35,908 nt of DNA from Aeropyrum sp. GTDB lineage: Archaea; Thermoproteota; Thermoprotei_A; Sulfolobales; Acidilobaceae. Shown one piece after another: positions 7,471 through 15,301 of the stretch. The stretch spans positions 1 to 35,908 of the forward strand of contig WAKF01000036.1 of the NCBI GenBank assembly GCA_015523465.1, read 5' to 3'. The position numbers and the translations under genes were made by a program. The notes beneath the pieces are model-generated. The model was not told the origin of the DNA, did not search any database, and saw only the letters and a program-made list of their open reading frames with translations. How positions within the stretch are numbered: the first letter of the stretch is position 1; each line of letters starts with the position of its first letter.

Positions 7471-8589
7471 CTACCGGAGGAGGTTGCTTAGCAGTTTTAC
7501 ATCGCCATTTGTAGCGGCGATCCCTCTCTCAGCCGCCAGGCTTAGGACCTTAGATTCTAGGCCTATGGAAGCGAGGTCCTCGGGGTACACCACACCATTG
7601 ATATCGTCGAGGAGCCCATTTATGACTAGCTCTGTGAACGTGGCCTGCATACCCCCGACTAGCTGTGACGTGGCACTCCACCCCTCACTCCACTCCATGC
7701 TCAGCAACCATGAATCCCTCCCTCCAGGGCCCCGGTACTCCACGTAGACAAGCGCTAGGTCCTTATAGCCTCCACTCTTCCTCTCAAGGAGGCGTGCAAG
7801 GAGGTCTAGAGGTCTCACAGGACAACCGCTAGCCTTCACTGGAGCGTCGGATAAGAGGCCTAGGTCCCTTAGAAGCTTCATAGCCTTTAGGTGGCCCGGC
7901 CTCCTAACACTACACTCTAATCCTCTCCTCAGCTTGGGCGCCTTCTTAGCCAAGAACCTCTTAAGCCCGCCACCCACGAAGCACTCAAGCCTACCTACGC
8001 CGGGCCACTCAAGCTCGATCCACGACTCAGGGTCTAGGGGATCGACCATAGCAACCCTGCCATCCACCACCACAACCCCAGGCTCCATGTACTCCCTGAG
8101 AAAATCCCACACGTTCCAGGTGGCAGCGTGGCCTAGAGGAGCCTCAGGGTCAAGGCTGACGCTCCCAGCAGCTACAAGTAGGTCGCCCCCCTCGCCACGC
8201 CTCTTCAAAGCCGCCTCTGCTAGTAGCGTGGTAAGGCCTGGCGAAGCGCCAGCCTCAGCTACCAGAAGCCCCTTCACAGGCCTTATAGGAGGCGTGTGGA
8301 GGAGTGATACATCCACCACTCTAAGCCCCCGCGAAGCCAGCTCCACCGAGAGCCTGGAGCCTATCTCGCTAGGCATTGCCACAGCAACTACAGACGCAGA
8401 CTCCACCTTCGAGTAGACAATGTTAGCGCTGAGCGCATCTATAGTGGTAGCCTCCAGCCCGAGCTTCCGTGCCCTCTCAACCCTAGAACCCCTACTATCA
8501 AATCCCAGCACCTTATAGCCCCGTGAGGCTAGGTCGTAAGCAAGCCTAAGCCCCACGTTACCCAAGCCTACAACAGCCGCCTCGACCAT
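7471..8589 (-). CDS. Saccharopine dehydrogenase-like NAD(P)-dependent oxidoreductase
   Basis: Rossmann domain at the N terminus with GLGNVG (8-13) and an Asp (D31) after the second strand, favouring NAD over NADP. The middle and C-terminal parts match the LYS9/saccharopine-reductase type: VAEAGASPGLTTLLAE, then TSQLVGGMQATFTELVINGLLDDINGVVYPEDL. The length of 372 aa is near normal for archaeal members. Relatives act on saccharopine, carboxynorspermidine or lysine-biosynthesis intermediates; the substrate here is not assignable. The ATG at 8589 is preceded by GGGGTAGG and by a candidate structured leader (8605-8699). It may begin the minus-strand run that continues through the small protein and PrpD. 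Confidence 0.82.
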   Translation of the reverse strand: MVEAAVVGLGNVGLRLAYDLASRGYKVLGFDSRGSRVERARKLGLEATTIDALSANIVYSKVESASVVAVAMPSEIGSRLSVELASRGLRVVDVSLLHTPPIRPVKGLLVAEAGASPGLTTLLAEAALKRRGEGGDLLVAAGSVSLDPEAPLGHAATWNVWDFLREYMEPGVVVVDGRVAMVDPLDPESWIELEWPGVGRLECFVGGGLKRFLAKKAPKLRRGLECSVRRPGHLKAMKLLRDLGLLSDAPVKASGCPVRPLDLLARLLERKSGGYKDLALVYVEYRGPGGRDSWLLSMEWSEGWSATSQLVGGMQATFTELVINGLLDDINGVVYPEDLASIGLESKVLSLAAERGIAATNGDVKLLSNLLR

Positions 8590-8604
8590 AACCTACCCCT
8601 CAAC

Positions 8605-8699
8605 CCCCCGCAGCCACGCCAGGTCCTACGTTCCGGCTCTCCACATCCCACGATTCAGGAGACTCTCTTCCTCGTCACCCCCAGCAGCGGCTGCGGGGG
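8605..8699 (-). ncRNA. Candidate structured 5' leader closed by an 11-bp perfect inverted repeat
   Basis: Arms CCCCCGCAGCC (8605-8615) and GGCTGCGGGGG (8689-8699) are exact complements enclosing 73 bases. On the minus strand the element starts about 6 bases after the TSS predicted from the CCTAATTAAGG box at 8727-8737, and ends 15 bases before the ATG of the saccharopine-dehydrogenase-like gene. Inside, UCUCC/GGAGA can form a second helix with AUC/GAU nested in it. It does not match any tRNA, 5S, SRP, RNase P or riboswitch consensus that I can recall. Structure and role are inference. Confidence 0.35.
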
Positions 8700-8726
8700 C
8701 TCCGTCTAGATATGTAGGGCCTGCTC

Positions 8727-8737
8727 CTTAATTAGGT
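8727..8737 (-). promoter_or_regulatory. Candidate TATA box for the saccharopine-dehydrogenase-like gene
   Basis: CCTAATTAAGG (minus strand), centred about 26 bases before the outer end of the inverted-repeat leader. No closer AT-rich box exists before the ATG at 8589. Confidence 0.4.
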
Positions 8738-8739
8738 TT

Positions 8740-9135
8740 CCCGGGCTCATCCTTAAAGGCCGAGAATAATTAGGGTCCGCCTCCCGGAAGCCCTAAGGTA
8801 GAGTAGCCTTCCCTTCTAATTATAAGCTGGGGATTCCATGCTCTAGGCAGGCACGTTTACCATGATAGCCCGCATGCATCCGGTAACGCCCCTTTAAGCT
8901 TGGGTAAAGCGGTTAGGGCCACTGATATGATGGCCACCTCGGTTACTCCTCATAGACGTATTATGAATGGTACTAGACCATTGCAGGCTTTCAACGGTAT
9001 AGTGTATAATTTAGTGTATTAGTGTATCGTAGGCTGAAGGCTGGATGCTAGGGATAGGACCTAGCTAGAAATCGTTGGAGGGTGTGACCTGGTGGGGGAG
9101 GGTTTAGGGTACTCATGCTTAGCTCTCTCCGGAGG
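8740..9135. other. Remainder of the gene-free gap between hel308 and the saccharopine-dehydrogenase-like gene
   Basis: No convincing gene. It holds: an inverted repeat TTAGGG/CCCTAA (8770-8796) with a smaller nested stem, followed on the minus strand by an AT-rich run, possibly a hel308 terminator; an AT-rich TATA-like TTATAATTAG on the minus strand at 8815-8825; a GGCCA/TGGCC hairpin (8917-8935); and three copies of TAGTGTAT (9000-9007, 9012-9019, 9020-9027), the last two in tandem. GGAGG-TTAAT-CCTCC (9131-9145) surrounds the hel308 stop. Confidence 0.5.
9000..9027. repeat. Short direct repeat, three copies of TAGTGTAT
   Basis: Exact 8-base copies at 9000-9007, 9012-9019 and 9020-9027; the last two are in tandem. 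They lie about 110 bases downstream of the hel308 stop in otherwise unassigned sequence. Confidence 0.6.
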
Positions 9136-11331
9136 TTAATCCTCCATGAAGGCTGCTAGGCCTTTTTTCTCAGCGTCTGCAAGCCTATCTAGGTGAGAGG
9201 CCTCTCCACTCCTACCCAGGGCCTCCATTATATTCTTTACAGTGGCTGGGCCTACACCCTTAATCCTGAGCAGGTCTTGCACCTTAGCGGATGCCAGGTC
9301 GTGTAGGCTCCGGTAGCCTGCGTTGTAGAGTAGCCTAGCCTTAACCCTACCTACCCCGGGTATTTGTACTAGCTGGAGTAGCTCCTCTCTTACCCCATAC
9401 TTTATCCTCAAGGCCATGACCCTTAGGAGCCCTCGAGCGTCCTCGGGTAGTCCTAGCTCGACCGCTATCCTCGAGAGAGAGCTGGCAATCCACTCTGCAG
9501 TGTCTACGGCTGCAGCCAGGTCCCCGGGAGCTACACCCCACGCCTCGTATATTTCATCATCGCTATCCTCGTTAACCCATGAAAATAGTACCAGTGCCGT
9601 CTTAAGCCTCCTAACGTCCTCCTCATCGTAGGGGTCTACTAGCTCCGTTATATGAGGCGACCTTCTGTAGGCCTCCTCCAGGACCTTCCTAGCCTCCCTT
9701 GGGGGTGATGGTAGAAGCGTCATGTCGGGGCTAAGGGTTACCAGGTAGAGTAAGCTGAGCTCGTCTTCAACCCTAACCTTGCTCGCTACAGACCTAACTA
9801 TAGGCACGTTCTCGGGGTCTAGGTAGAGCCTTGCAACCTCCACCCCCAGGGGAGTGGCTGTGATCGACTTGCCATTAACCTCGACTAGACCCCACTCCCT
9901 GAGGTCCTTCACAGCCCTTTCAACGAGCCTCCTAGACAGGCTCCTTTGCACGTTATACAACGTAGCCTTTAGGACCCTAGACACCCCTTCAATGCTATTA
10001 GCCGCTCCGGAGGCTGTGAGGCCCAGGATCATGTGCCTTAGCCCTCTAAGCCCCCCGAGCCTGCTTTCAACGGGCTCCGGCTCCCCCAGTATGTAGTAGT
10101 CTATAAGCTCCCTGGGGGAGTCGTAGCCGTGAGCAACTATTACAGCTTCGCCTTCAACGTCATACCCAGGCCTCCCGGCCCTCCCGGCTAGCTGCTTATA
10201 CTCTCCAACACCTATGGGAACCTTCACGCCGCCCGAGTACCTGTAATAGTCGTCTACTATAACCCTCCTCGCAGGTAGGTTAACTCCAGCAGCCAGCGTG
10301 GGAGTTGAGTACACAACCTTCAACACACCCCTCCTAAAAGCGTCCTCAACAGTAGTCCTAGCCTGCATCGGCAAGCCTGCATGGTGGTAGGCCACACACC
10401 TAGAAGCTAGCTTGGCCAGCTCTTCCCTGAGGGAAGCCGGGCCCCAGCCACCCCTTCCCAGCTCCCTACCAACCTCCCGGCACTCAGCATCTGATAGTCC
10501 AAGCCTATCAGCAGCCCTCTTAGCAAGGCTAGCAGCCCTCCTCCTAGACTGGGTGAATACTAGCGCTTGACCCCCACCCTCAATGGTCTCCCATGCGAGG
10601 TCTACGTCGGGGAGCCCAGTAAGCCTCCTAACACTCCTCTCGCTCCCGTCGGGGTAGTGGAGCCTGTAGTCCTTGAAGACTGCCTCCCTAAGGGGGACGG
10701 GCCTCCAGCCGCTCTTCACGAGTCTGGCGCTAAGCCACTCTGCAATCTCCTCAGCGTTTGGTATTGTGGCACTTAGGGCTACGATCTGGGGAGGGCTGCT
10801 TGTGGAGAGTAGCCTCGCTATCAAGCCCTCGAGGGCTGGGCCTCTATCGGGGCTACCTACCATGTGGATTTCGTCTACTACTAGCACAGTTATCTCGTCC
10901 GTAAGGCCTGGGTGGCTTCTGAGCATTGCATCAAGCTTCTCGTATGTAGATACGATGACGTCTGCGTCTGGAGGCCCCTCAGTATAGTCGCCAATGCTAA
11001 CCCTAACCTTGAATCCCAGCTTCTCGAGGACTCTAAACTCAGCGTACTTTTCCTGGGCTATGCTCCTTAGGGGCGCTACGTAGAACGCCCTGCCACCCCT
11101 TGTGGCTAGGGCGTTTGCGCATGCAACCAACGCTATGAAGGACTTGCCGGCCCCCGTCGGGGCTGCTACCAGTAGGCTCTCCCCCCTCTCAACCCCCGCC
11201 TCCAGGGCTTGCCTTTGTGGGGGGAAGAGGCGGGTGTAGCCTAGGACCTCCGCTAGCCTCTGTGTAACCCAGGTAGCAGTCTCTGGTATAGGCTCTAGAC
11301 CATCCAAACCCTTGCACCAGCCCTTAGGCAA
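9136..11331 (-). CDS. hel308: Hel308-type superfamily 2 DNA helicase
   Basis: ATP-dependent 3'-5' helicase that acts on stalled and branched replication forks. Q-motif FPPQRQAL (36-43), Walker A APTGAGKS (57-64), motif Ia APLRSIAQEK, DEIH (153-156), SATIPN, QSRRRAA (motif IV), STPTLAAGVNLPARRVI (motif V) and QLAGRAGRPG (motif VI) are all present. The C terminus has the winged-helix/ratchet region and a helix-hairpin-helix (LVQIPGVGRVKARLL, then LRIKGVGPATVKNI). The 731 aa are full length. The TTG start at 11331 overlaps the last 8 bases of mcm, so the two are co-transcribed and probably translationally coupled. A start slightly downstream cannot be excluded, because the first 15 residues are not clearly conserved. 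Confidence 0.95.
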   Translation of the reverse strand: MPKGWCKGLDGLEPIPETATWVTQRLAEVLGYTRLFPPQRQALEAGVERGESLLVAAPTGAGKSFIALVACANALATRGGRAFYVAPLRSIAQEKYAEFRVLEKLGFKVRVSIGDYTEGPPDADVIVSTYEKLDAMLRSHPGLTDEITVLVVDEIHMVGSPDRGPALEGLIARLLSTSSPPQIVALSATIPNAEEIAEWLSARLVKSGWRPVPLREAVFKDYRLHYPDGSERSVRRLTGLPDVDLAWETIEGGGQALVFTQSRRRAASLAKRAADRLGLSDAECREVGRELGRGGWGPASLREELAKLASRCVAYHHAGLPMQARTTVEDAFRRGVLKVVYSTPTLAAGVNLPARRVIVDDYYRYSGGVKVPIGVGEYKQLAGRAGRPGYDVEGEAVIVAHGYDSPRELIDYYILGEPEPVESRLGGLRGLRHMILGLTASGAANSIEGVSRVLKATLYNVQRSLSRRLVERAVKDLREWGLVEVNGKSITATPLGVEVARLYLDPENVPIVRSVASKVRVEDELSLLYLVTLSPDMTLLPSPPREARKVLEEAYRRSPHITELVDPYDEEDVRRLKTALVLFSWVNEDSDDEIYEAWGVAPGDLAAAVDTAEWIASSLSRIAVELGLPEDARGLLRVMALRIKYGVREELLQLVQIPGVGRVKARLLYNAGYRSLHDLASAKVQDLLRIKGVGPATVKNIMEALGRSGEASHLDRLADAEKKGLAAFMED

Positions 11332-13411
11332 CCTTGTAGCAGTCGCTCCTAACCTGGTATATCGTGCCCTGCATATACAGCTTCTCCAGCACGTCCCTCA
11401 CCTTCTCAGGTGGAACCTTGTACCTCTCAGACATCACCTTCTCGATCTCGGGCGCCTTGGCACAGGGCTTCCCACCCTCCAATACGATCTCCTTGATCAC
11501 GTCCGTCACGAGCCCCATAACCTTCCTAGTGTGGAAGCTAGCCCCAGTCATTATGATACCAACGTCTATAGACCCCGTCTCTATATCTAGGCCTATGCTC
11601 GAGAGCACCGATAGCATTATCCTGATAGCCGCGATTGCGTCCTCCTCCGTAGCCTCAGTTTTGAGGGCCATCCTAGCGTAGGCCTCGGTTAGCCTGATCA
11701 AGGCCTCGAGCTGCCTCGCCGTTATCGGGATGGGCTTGGCCCCTTCCTGACTTGAGTACTGGAGCGCCGAGTTCCTCATTTCAACGTAGAACTCCTTGAG
11801 CAGCCTCTTAGCCTGAGGCGTGAGTTTGGGCTTCACGTACTTCCTAGCATATGCAATGTACTTCCTGAGCAGGTCTAGGTCAATATCGGGGCTAAACTTC
11901 TCCACGTTACTATGAACCTCTAGCACGTAGCTGGCAAGCATTTCATCCCTCCTCCTATCAATAATATCCCTCACAACGAATATCAGGTCGAACCTCGAGA
12001 TTATCGGTGCCGGGAGGTCCACGTTGTCGACGAAGCTCTTAGAGGGGTCGTAGTAGCCGAACTTGGGGTTGCCTGCTGCTAGCACGCTAGCCCTGGCGCT
12101 AAGGGTAGCTTTTATCCCTGCCTTAGCTATGCTGACTGTCTGCTGCTCCATAGCCTCGTGTATCACACCCCTATCATCCTTGCTCATCTTATCGAACTCG
12201 TCTATAACAGCTACCCCCCCATCAGCCAGTACCAGGGCCCCGGCTTCCAGGTAGTACTCCCCGGTCCTGGGGTCTCTTAGCACAGCGGCAGTAAGCCCTG
12301 CAGCGGTGCTACCCTTCCCCGTAGTATACACTACCCTAGGGGCTATCCTAGCGGCGCTCTGTAGTAGCTGGCTCTTAGCGGCTCCAGGGTCGCCCACGAA
12401 GAGAACGTGGACATCGCCCCTCGTCCTTGTGCCGTCGGGCCTCTGCTTGGGTACGCCGCCGAAGAGTAGGAGTGCTATGGCCTCCTTCAGGTCCCAGTGC
12501 CCGTAGATTGTAGGTGCTATACTGGCTACTATCCTCTCCCTGATCCACGGGTCCCTAGCCAGCTCAAGTATCTTAACCTCGTCCTCCTTGCTAATCGTGA
12601 TCTCCTCAAGCACCTTCTCCTCCAGTACGACACTGTTAGCCTCCATGTAGAGGCCGTAGAGGGTGCCGGTAGAGCTGTATTGCTCCAGCCCCACTATACC
12701 TACGACCTTCACCCTGTCACCGGGCCTAACAGACTCCACCAGGTCCTTAGTCAGGTGCACCTCTATGCTCCTAGGTATCTGCCCTCCAGGCACATCCTCA
12801 GGCCTTTCTTGCACGACTATCTTCTGCCAGTCAATAAACTCGCCCTTCTCCCTAACCAGCGTGAACTTACCGCCACCCTCGCCACACACCGGGCATATAC
12901 CAGGCCTCTCAACCTTCTCCCCGAGTATCTCATTCTCGCTCATAGGCCACCGGAACTCGCCCCCACACTTATCGTGGCGGAAGTAAGCCCTGATCATCCT
13001 GGTAGCCCTGGGGTGCATCCTAGTCACTATCCCCTCGATCTGCACTAGCTTCCCCACATGCTCGCTCCCAATATCCCTGATCCTCACTGAGTCGAAGAGG
13101 CCTACAAACCTGGGAGTGAACTCCCTCTTCTTCTCGGCATACTCAGGGCTCTCCAGGGCAACTACCTCTCTGAGAGCCTCGCCAGCCTCCCTCAGGAACT
13201 CCCGGGGCCTCTCTAGGAGCATATTAGCCATCCCAGGGTCGTAGCGGTAGAGATCCTTAAACTCGACCGTGATACTAGTCCTCTCGAAGTCGATCATCTT
13301 CCTTATTTCCTCGAGGTACTTGAGACGCCCCCTAGAATCCCTAAAGTTCTCGAGGAACTCCCTAAACTTCTCCCCCACAGGTACCTCTAGGGCCGCCCCC
13401 GCCTCAGCCAC
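11324..13411 (-). CDS. mcm: MCM replicative DNA helicase
   Basis: Homohexameric 3'-5' replicative helicase, partner of GINS and the RecJ/Cdc45-like protein. The N-terminal domain has a zinc site from H146 (or a nearby residue), C149, C173 and C176 (HDKCGG, then CPVCGEGG). The AAA+ core shows Walker A GDPGAAKS (340-347), Walker B DEFD (404-407), sensor 1 AAGNPKFG and arginine finger SRFD (472-475). A C-terminal winged helix (ISEIEKVMSERYKVPPEK-like region) closes the protein. 695 aa is normal for crenarchaea. The GTG start at 13411 is fixed by a perfect GGAGGTGA 7 bases upstream. It follows gins23 by 7 bases and overlaps hel308. Confidence 0.97.
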   Translation of the reverse strand: MAEAGAALEVPVGEKFREFLENFRDSRGRLKYLEEIRKMIDFERTSITVEFKDLYRYDPGMANMLLERPREFLREAGEALREVVALESPEYAEKKREFTPRFVGLFDSVRIRDIGSEHVGKLVQIEGIVTRMHPRATRMIRAYFRHDKCGGEFRWPMSENEILGEKVERPGICPVCGEGGGKFTLVREKGEFIDWQKIVVQERPEDVPGGQIPRSIEVHLTKDLVESVRPGDRVKVVGIVGLEQYSSTGTLYGLYMEANSVVLEEKVLEEITISKEDEVKILELARDPWIRERIVASIAPTIYGHWDLKEAIALLLFGGVPKQRPDGTRTRGDVHVLFVGDPGAAKSQLLQSAARIAPRVVYTTGKGSTAAGLTAAVLRDPRTGEYYLEAGALVLADGGVAVIDEFDKMSKDDRGVIHEAMEQQTVSIAKAGIKATLSARASVLAAGNPKFGYYDPSKSFVDNVDLPAPIISRFDLIFVVRDIIDRRRDEMLASYVLEVHSNVEKFSPDIDLDLLRKYIAYARKYVKPKLTPQAKRLLKEFYVEMRNSALQYSSQEGAKPIPITARQLEALIRLTEAYARMALKTEATEEDAIAAIRIMLSVLSSIGLDIETGSIDVGIIMTGASFHTRKVMGLVTDVIKEIVLEGGKPCAKAPEIEKVMSERYKVPPEKVRDVLEKLYMQGTIYQVRSDCYKVA

Positions 13412-13418
13412 CCCTAAG

Positions 13419-13426
13419 TCACCTCC
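13419..13426 (-). promoter_or_regulatory. Shine-Dalgarno GGAGGTGA fused to the gins23 stop
   Basis: The TGA of gins23 (13419-13421) is the end of a perfect GGAGGTGA that sits 7 bases before the mcm GTG. This sets the mcm start and implies coupled translation of the two replisome subunits. Confidence 0.8.
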
Positions 13427-13991
13427 TCTCGAAGAGGGAGGATACGAACCTGTTCCAGGCGTTAACAGTGTCTTCGAGGGACTTCATGACAAGGGCTTCC
13501 TCCGGGGTGAGCTTGCCGGCAACCTCTCCCCCGCTTCCTGTGAGTGCCAGCCTTACCATCTTAGAGAGCCTCCTCTGCGCTATCTGAAGCACGAGCCTCT
13601 CAATGCTCTCTCTGTCGGTAACCAGCATGTGGCTAGGCTTCTCGAGCAACGCCCTATCTATCTTTTCAACTAGCTCCCTTACACCCCTATAGAAGCTGGG
13701 GGGCACGTCTGCTAGCCTGTTTGCAGCCTGCTTCTTAACCTCGTTATAGTGGACCCTGCTTATGAAATCGATATCTATCTCCGGGTCCCTAACCTCAACG
13801 TAACCCTCGTTCTCGAGGAGCCTAGCCTGCCACCTAGGCAGCTCTATCTCGTCACCCCGCCTCGCATTAATTATACCACCTGGAGTAGGTAGTGAGGGGT
13901 GGTCACGTATGAACACTACTTTAACGTACTCCATGTCAAAGTAAGCCTTTATGAGCCTCAGCTTAACCTGTAAGCCTCTACCAGGCGCCAC
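13419..13991 (-). CDS. gins23: GINS complex subunit Gins23 (Psf2/Psf3-like)
   Basis: Subunit of the archaeal GINS tetramer that links MCM to primase and the nuclease in the replication fork. The small beta domain comes first (YVKVVFIRDHPSLPTPGGIINARRGDEIELPRWQARLLENEGYVEV, about residues 22-66) and the helical domain after it (about 78-190). This B-then-A order is that of Psf2/Psf3, hence Gins23 rather than Gins51. Its position directly upstream of mcm agrees with the known crenarchaeal arrangement. The start used is GTG at 13991; ATG at 13934 (MEYVKVVF) is a strong alternative that begins right at the beta domain. The preceding 125-base gap carries the promoter. Confidence 0.85.
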   Translation of the reverse strand: MAPGRGLQVKLRLIKAYFDMEYVKVVFIRDHPSLPTPGGIINARRGDEIELPRWQARLLENEGYVEVRDPEIDIDFISRVHYNEVKKQAANRLADVPPSFYRGVRELVEKIDRALLEKPSHMLVTDRESIERLVLQIAQRRLSKMVRLALTGSGGEVAGKLTPEEALVMKSLEDTVNAWNRFVSSLFERR

Positions 13992-14063
13992 GACGCTAGC
14001 CCCCTGAGCCTGGCTTAACCCCCTTCACCCGATAATGTGGTATAGGGTTCCAATCCTTTAACA

Positions 14064-14080
14064 GGGGAGGGGGAGGGGGG
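14064..14080 (+). repeat. Polypurine tract with three long G runs
   Basis: Runs of 4, 5 and 6 G (14064-14067, 14069-14073, 14075-14080) separated by single A, just before the TATA-like region of gins23. On the gins23 strand it reads as a polypyrimidine tract. Confidence 0.6.
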
Positions 14081-14116
14081 ACTGGCAACCCTTGTCGCAG
14101 AGCGAAAGTGAAGCAT

Positions 14117-15109
14117 CTAGAACCCGTGAGGGGGGCTCGGTAGGACCTTCAAACCCAGAGTTCTTTCAAGGTATCTTGCAGTGAGCATTGCACTCCTACC
14201 CCGGTAGGCGTCTACGAGGACGAGCCTGGGCCTGGCATCGTCTAGGTACTCAACTATCTCCCTCAGGGTGGCGTGGTCGCTGAAGGAGACGTTTATCACC
14301 CTATTCCCTGCTAACGCCGCTGGAGCCCTCATCTCCCAGCCTGTGAGGCGTACATGCACTCCAGGCCTCCTCCGGTAGCTTGAGAAGCGGGTCGAGTGTA
14401 AGAATATCACTATGGAGTCGTAGACCTCCTCCCCCTGGAACATCCCTACGGGGTCTAGAGGGACGTTGTAGAACCTCGAGGCAATCTCGGCAAGCCTCAA
14501 GGTTATAGGGTCTGCTAGGAAATGGTATCCTACTCCCCTCACTCTGAGCTGAGCCATAACTTCCTGTAGCTTCCCGTGGTAGCCGTAGACCCAGACAGGC
14601 CCCTCTCGTATGAACCTTTCTATTATCTCTATGAGCGCCGCTATGGCGTCCCACTCACCCCACCTCCTCTGCAGAGCAGGGTCCCCGTAGGTAGCGTCAA
14701 TCACTAGGACGTCAAGGCCTTTCAGTGGGGGTGTTCCAGGCATTTTGAAGTCGCTTGTGTAGCCATAGCTACCCTGTGACGTCTCCAGCAGGACCTGGCT
14801 ACTACCAGCGATATGCCTAGCCTCAACGAGCGTAATCCTCTCTCCATCGTACTCGAGGGAGGCCCTGTAGGGGAGGGGAGCAGCCTTCTCCGGGGGCACC
14901 CTATACCCTAGGACCTCCATCATCTCGAGAGTATAGGGGTTAGCCACGATGATCACGCTTTCCCTAACACTCCTCTCAATACCCAACAAGTGGTCCCTGT
15001 GGGCGTGGGTCACAACCCTCACAGGCCTCCCCCTATAATAGCCGTCGGCAGACGTTGTGCATCCCAGCAGTACTGCGCCTCCCCTGCTAACCATAGCGCC
15101 GCAGGCCAA
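14117..15109 (-). CDS. Metallo-beta-lactamase fold nuclease, beta-CASP type
   Basis: Zinc-dependent hydrolase of the RNA/DNA-processing branch. Metal residues: HAHRDH (35-40), H99 (EARHIAGSSQ), D120 (YTSDFKM), D138 (VIDATYGDP). The beta-CASP landmark motif C His lies in NVSFSDHATLREIVEYL, and the segment between is the inserted cap. 330 aa is short compared with CPSF-like archaeal enzymes (about 420-640), and there is no KH domain, so it belongs to the small exonuclease-like group (Artemis/SNM1-like or Ysh1-like archaeal paralogues). The start used is TTG at 15109; ATG at 15094 is an alternative. It is upstream of gins23 on the same strand, with a 125-base gap that contains a C/T-rich tract on this strand. 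Substrate not known. Confidence 0.82.
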   Translation of the reverse strand: MACGAMVSRGGAVLLGCTTSADGYYRGRPVRVVTHAHRDHLLGIERSVRESVIIVANPYTLEMMEVLGYRVPPEKAAPLPYRASLEYDGERITLVEARHIAGSSQVLLETSQGSYGYTSDFKMPGTPPLKGLDVLVIDATYGDPALQRRWGEWDAIAALIEIIERFIREGPVWVYGYHGKLQEVMAQLRVRGVGYHFLADPITLRLAEIASRFYNVPLDPVGMFQGEEVYDSIVIFLHSTRFSSYRRRPGVHVRLTGWEMRAPAALAGNRVINVSFSDHATLREIVEYLDDARPRLVLVDAYRGRSAMLTARYLERTLGLKVLPSPPHGF

Positions 15110-15268
15110 CTACTAGGAACCCCCAACTAAGCGTCCAAGCGTGCCCCGAGGTGATAACCAGTTTCCCCCGCCTCCAGGCCCGCTACCAGCTTAAAGTATT
15201 ACATGGTGGGTAAGTCCCCTAAATGAAGCTCCTAAGACCCTGCAGGATCCTTCCGAAGGGCATAACCC

Positions 15269-15274
15269 TTTAAC
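15269..15274 (+). promoter_or_regulatory. TATA-like box for the EamA transporter
   Basis: TTTAAC about 30 bases before TTG 15302 and GTG 15305, suggesting a very short or absent leader. Confidence 0.35.
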
Positions 15275-15301
15275 TCTCTTCGTCGGGAGCTTTCACGCGC
15301 T

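Noticed and set aside
8640-8690. Possible box C/D RNA on the minus strand (GTGACGA followed by CTGA)
   Set aside because: The C box has a mismatch and the two boxes are only 13 bases apart; no C' or second D box follows.
8927-9022. Short frame ATGATGGCC... of 31 codons in the gene-free gap
   Set aside because: No ribosome site, ordinary-length chance frame, codon choice unlike neighbours, and its end falls inside the TAGTGTAT repeat.
12497-13048. Long plus-strand frame of 183 codons inside mcm
   Set aside because: It lies wholly antisense to conserved MCM domains and its translation is His/Leu/Pro-rich without any motif.
9136-15109. Replication origin near mcm/gins23
   Set aside because: I saw no ORB-type repeats and no cdc6/orc1 gene; mcm location alone is not evidence.
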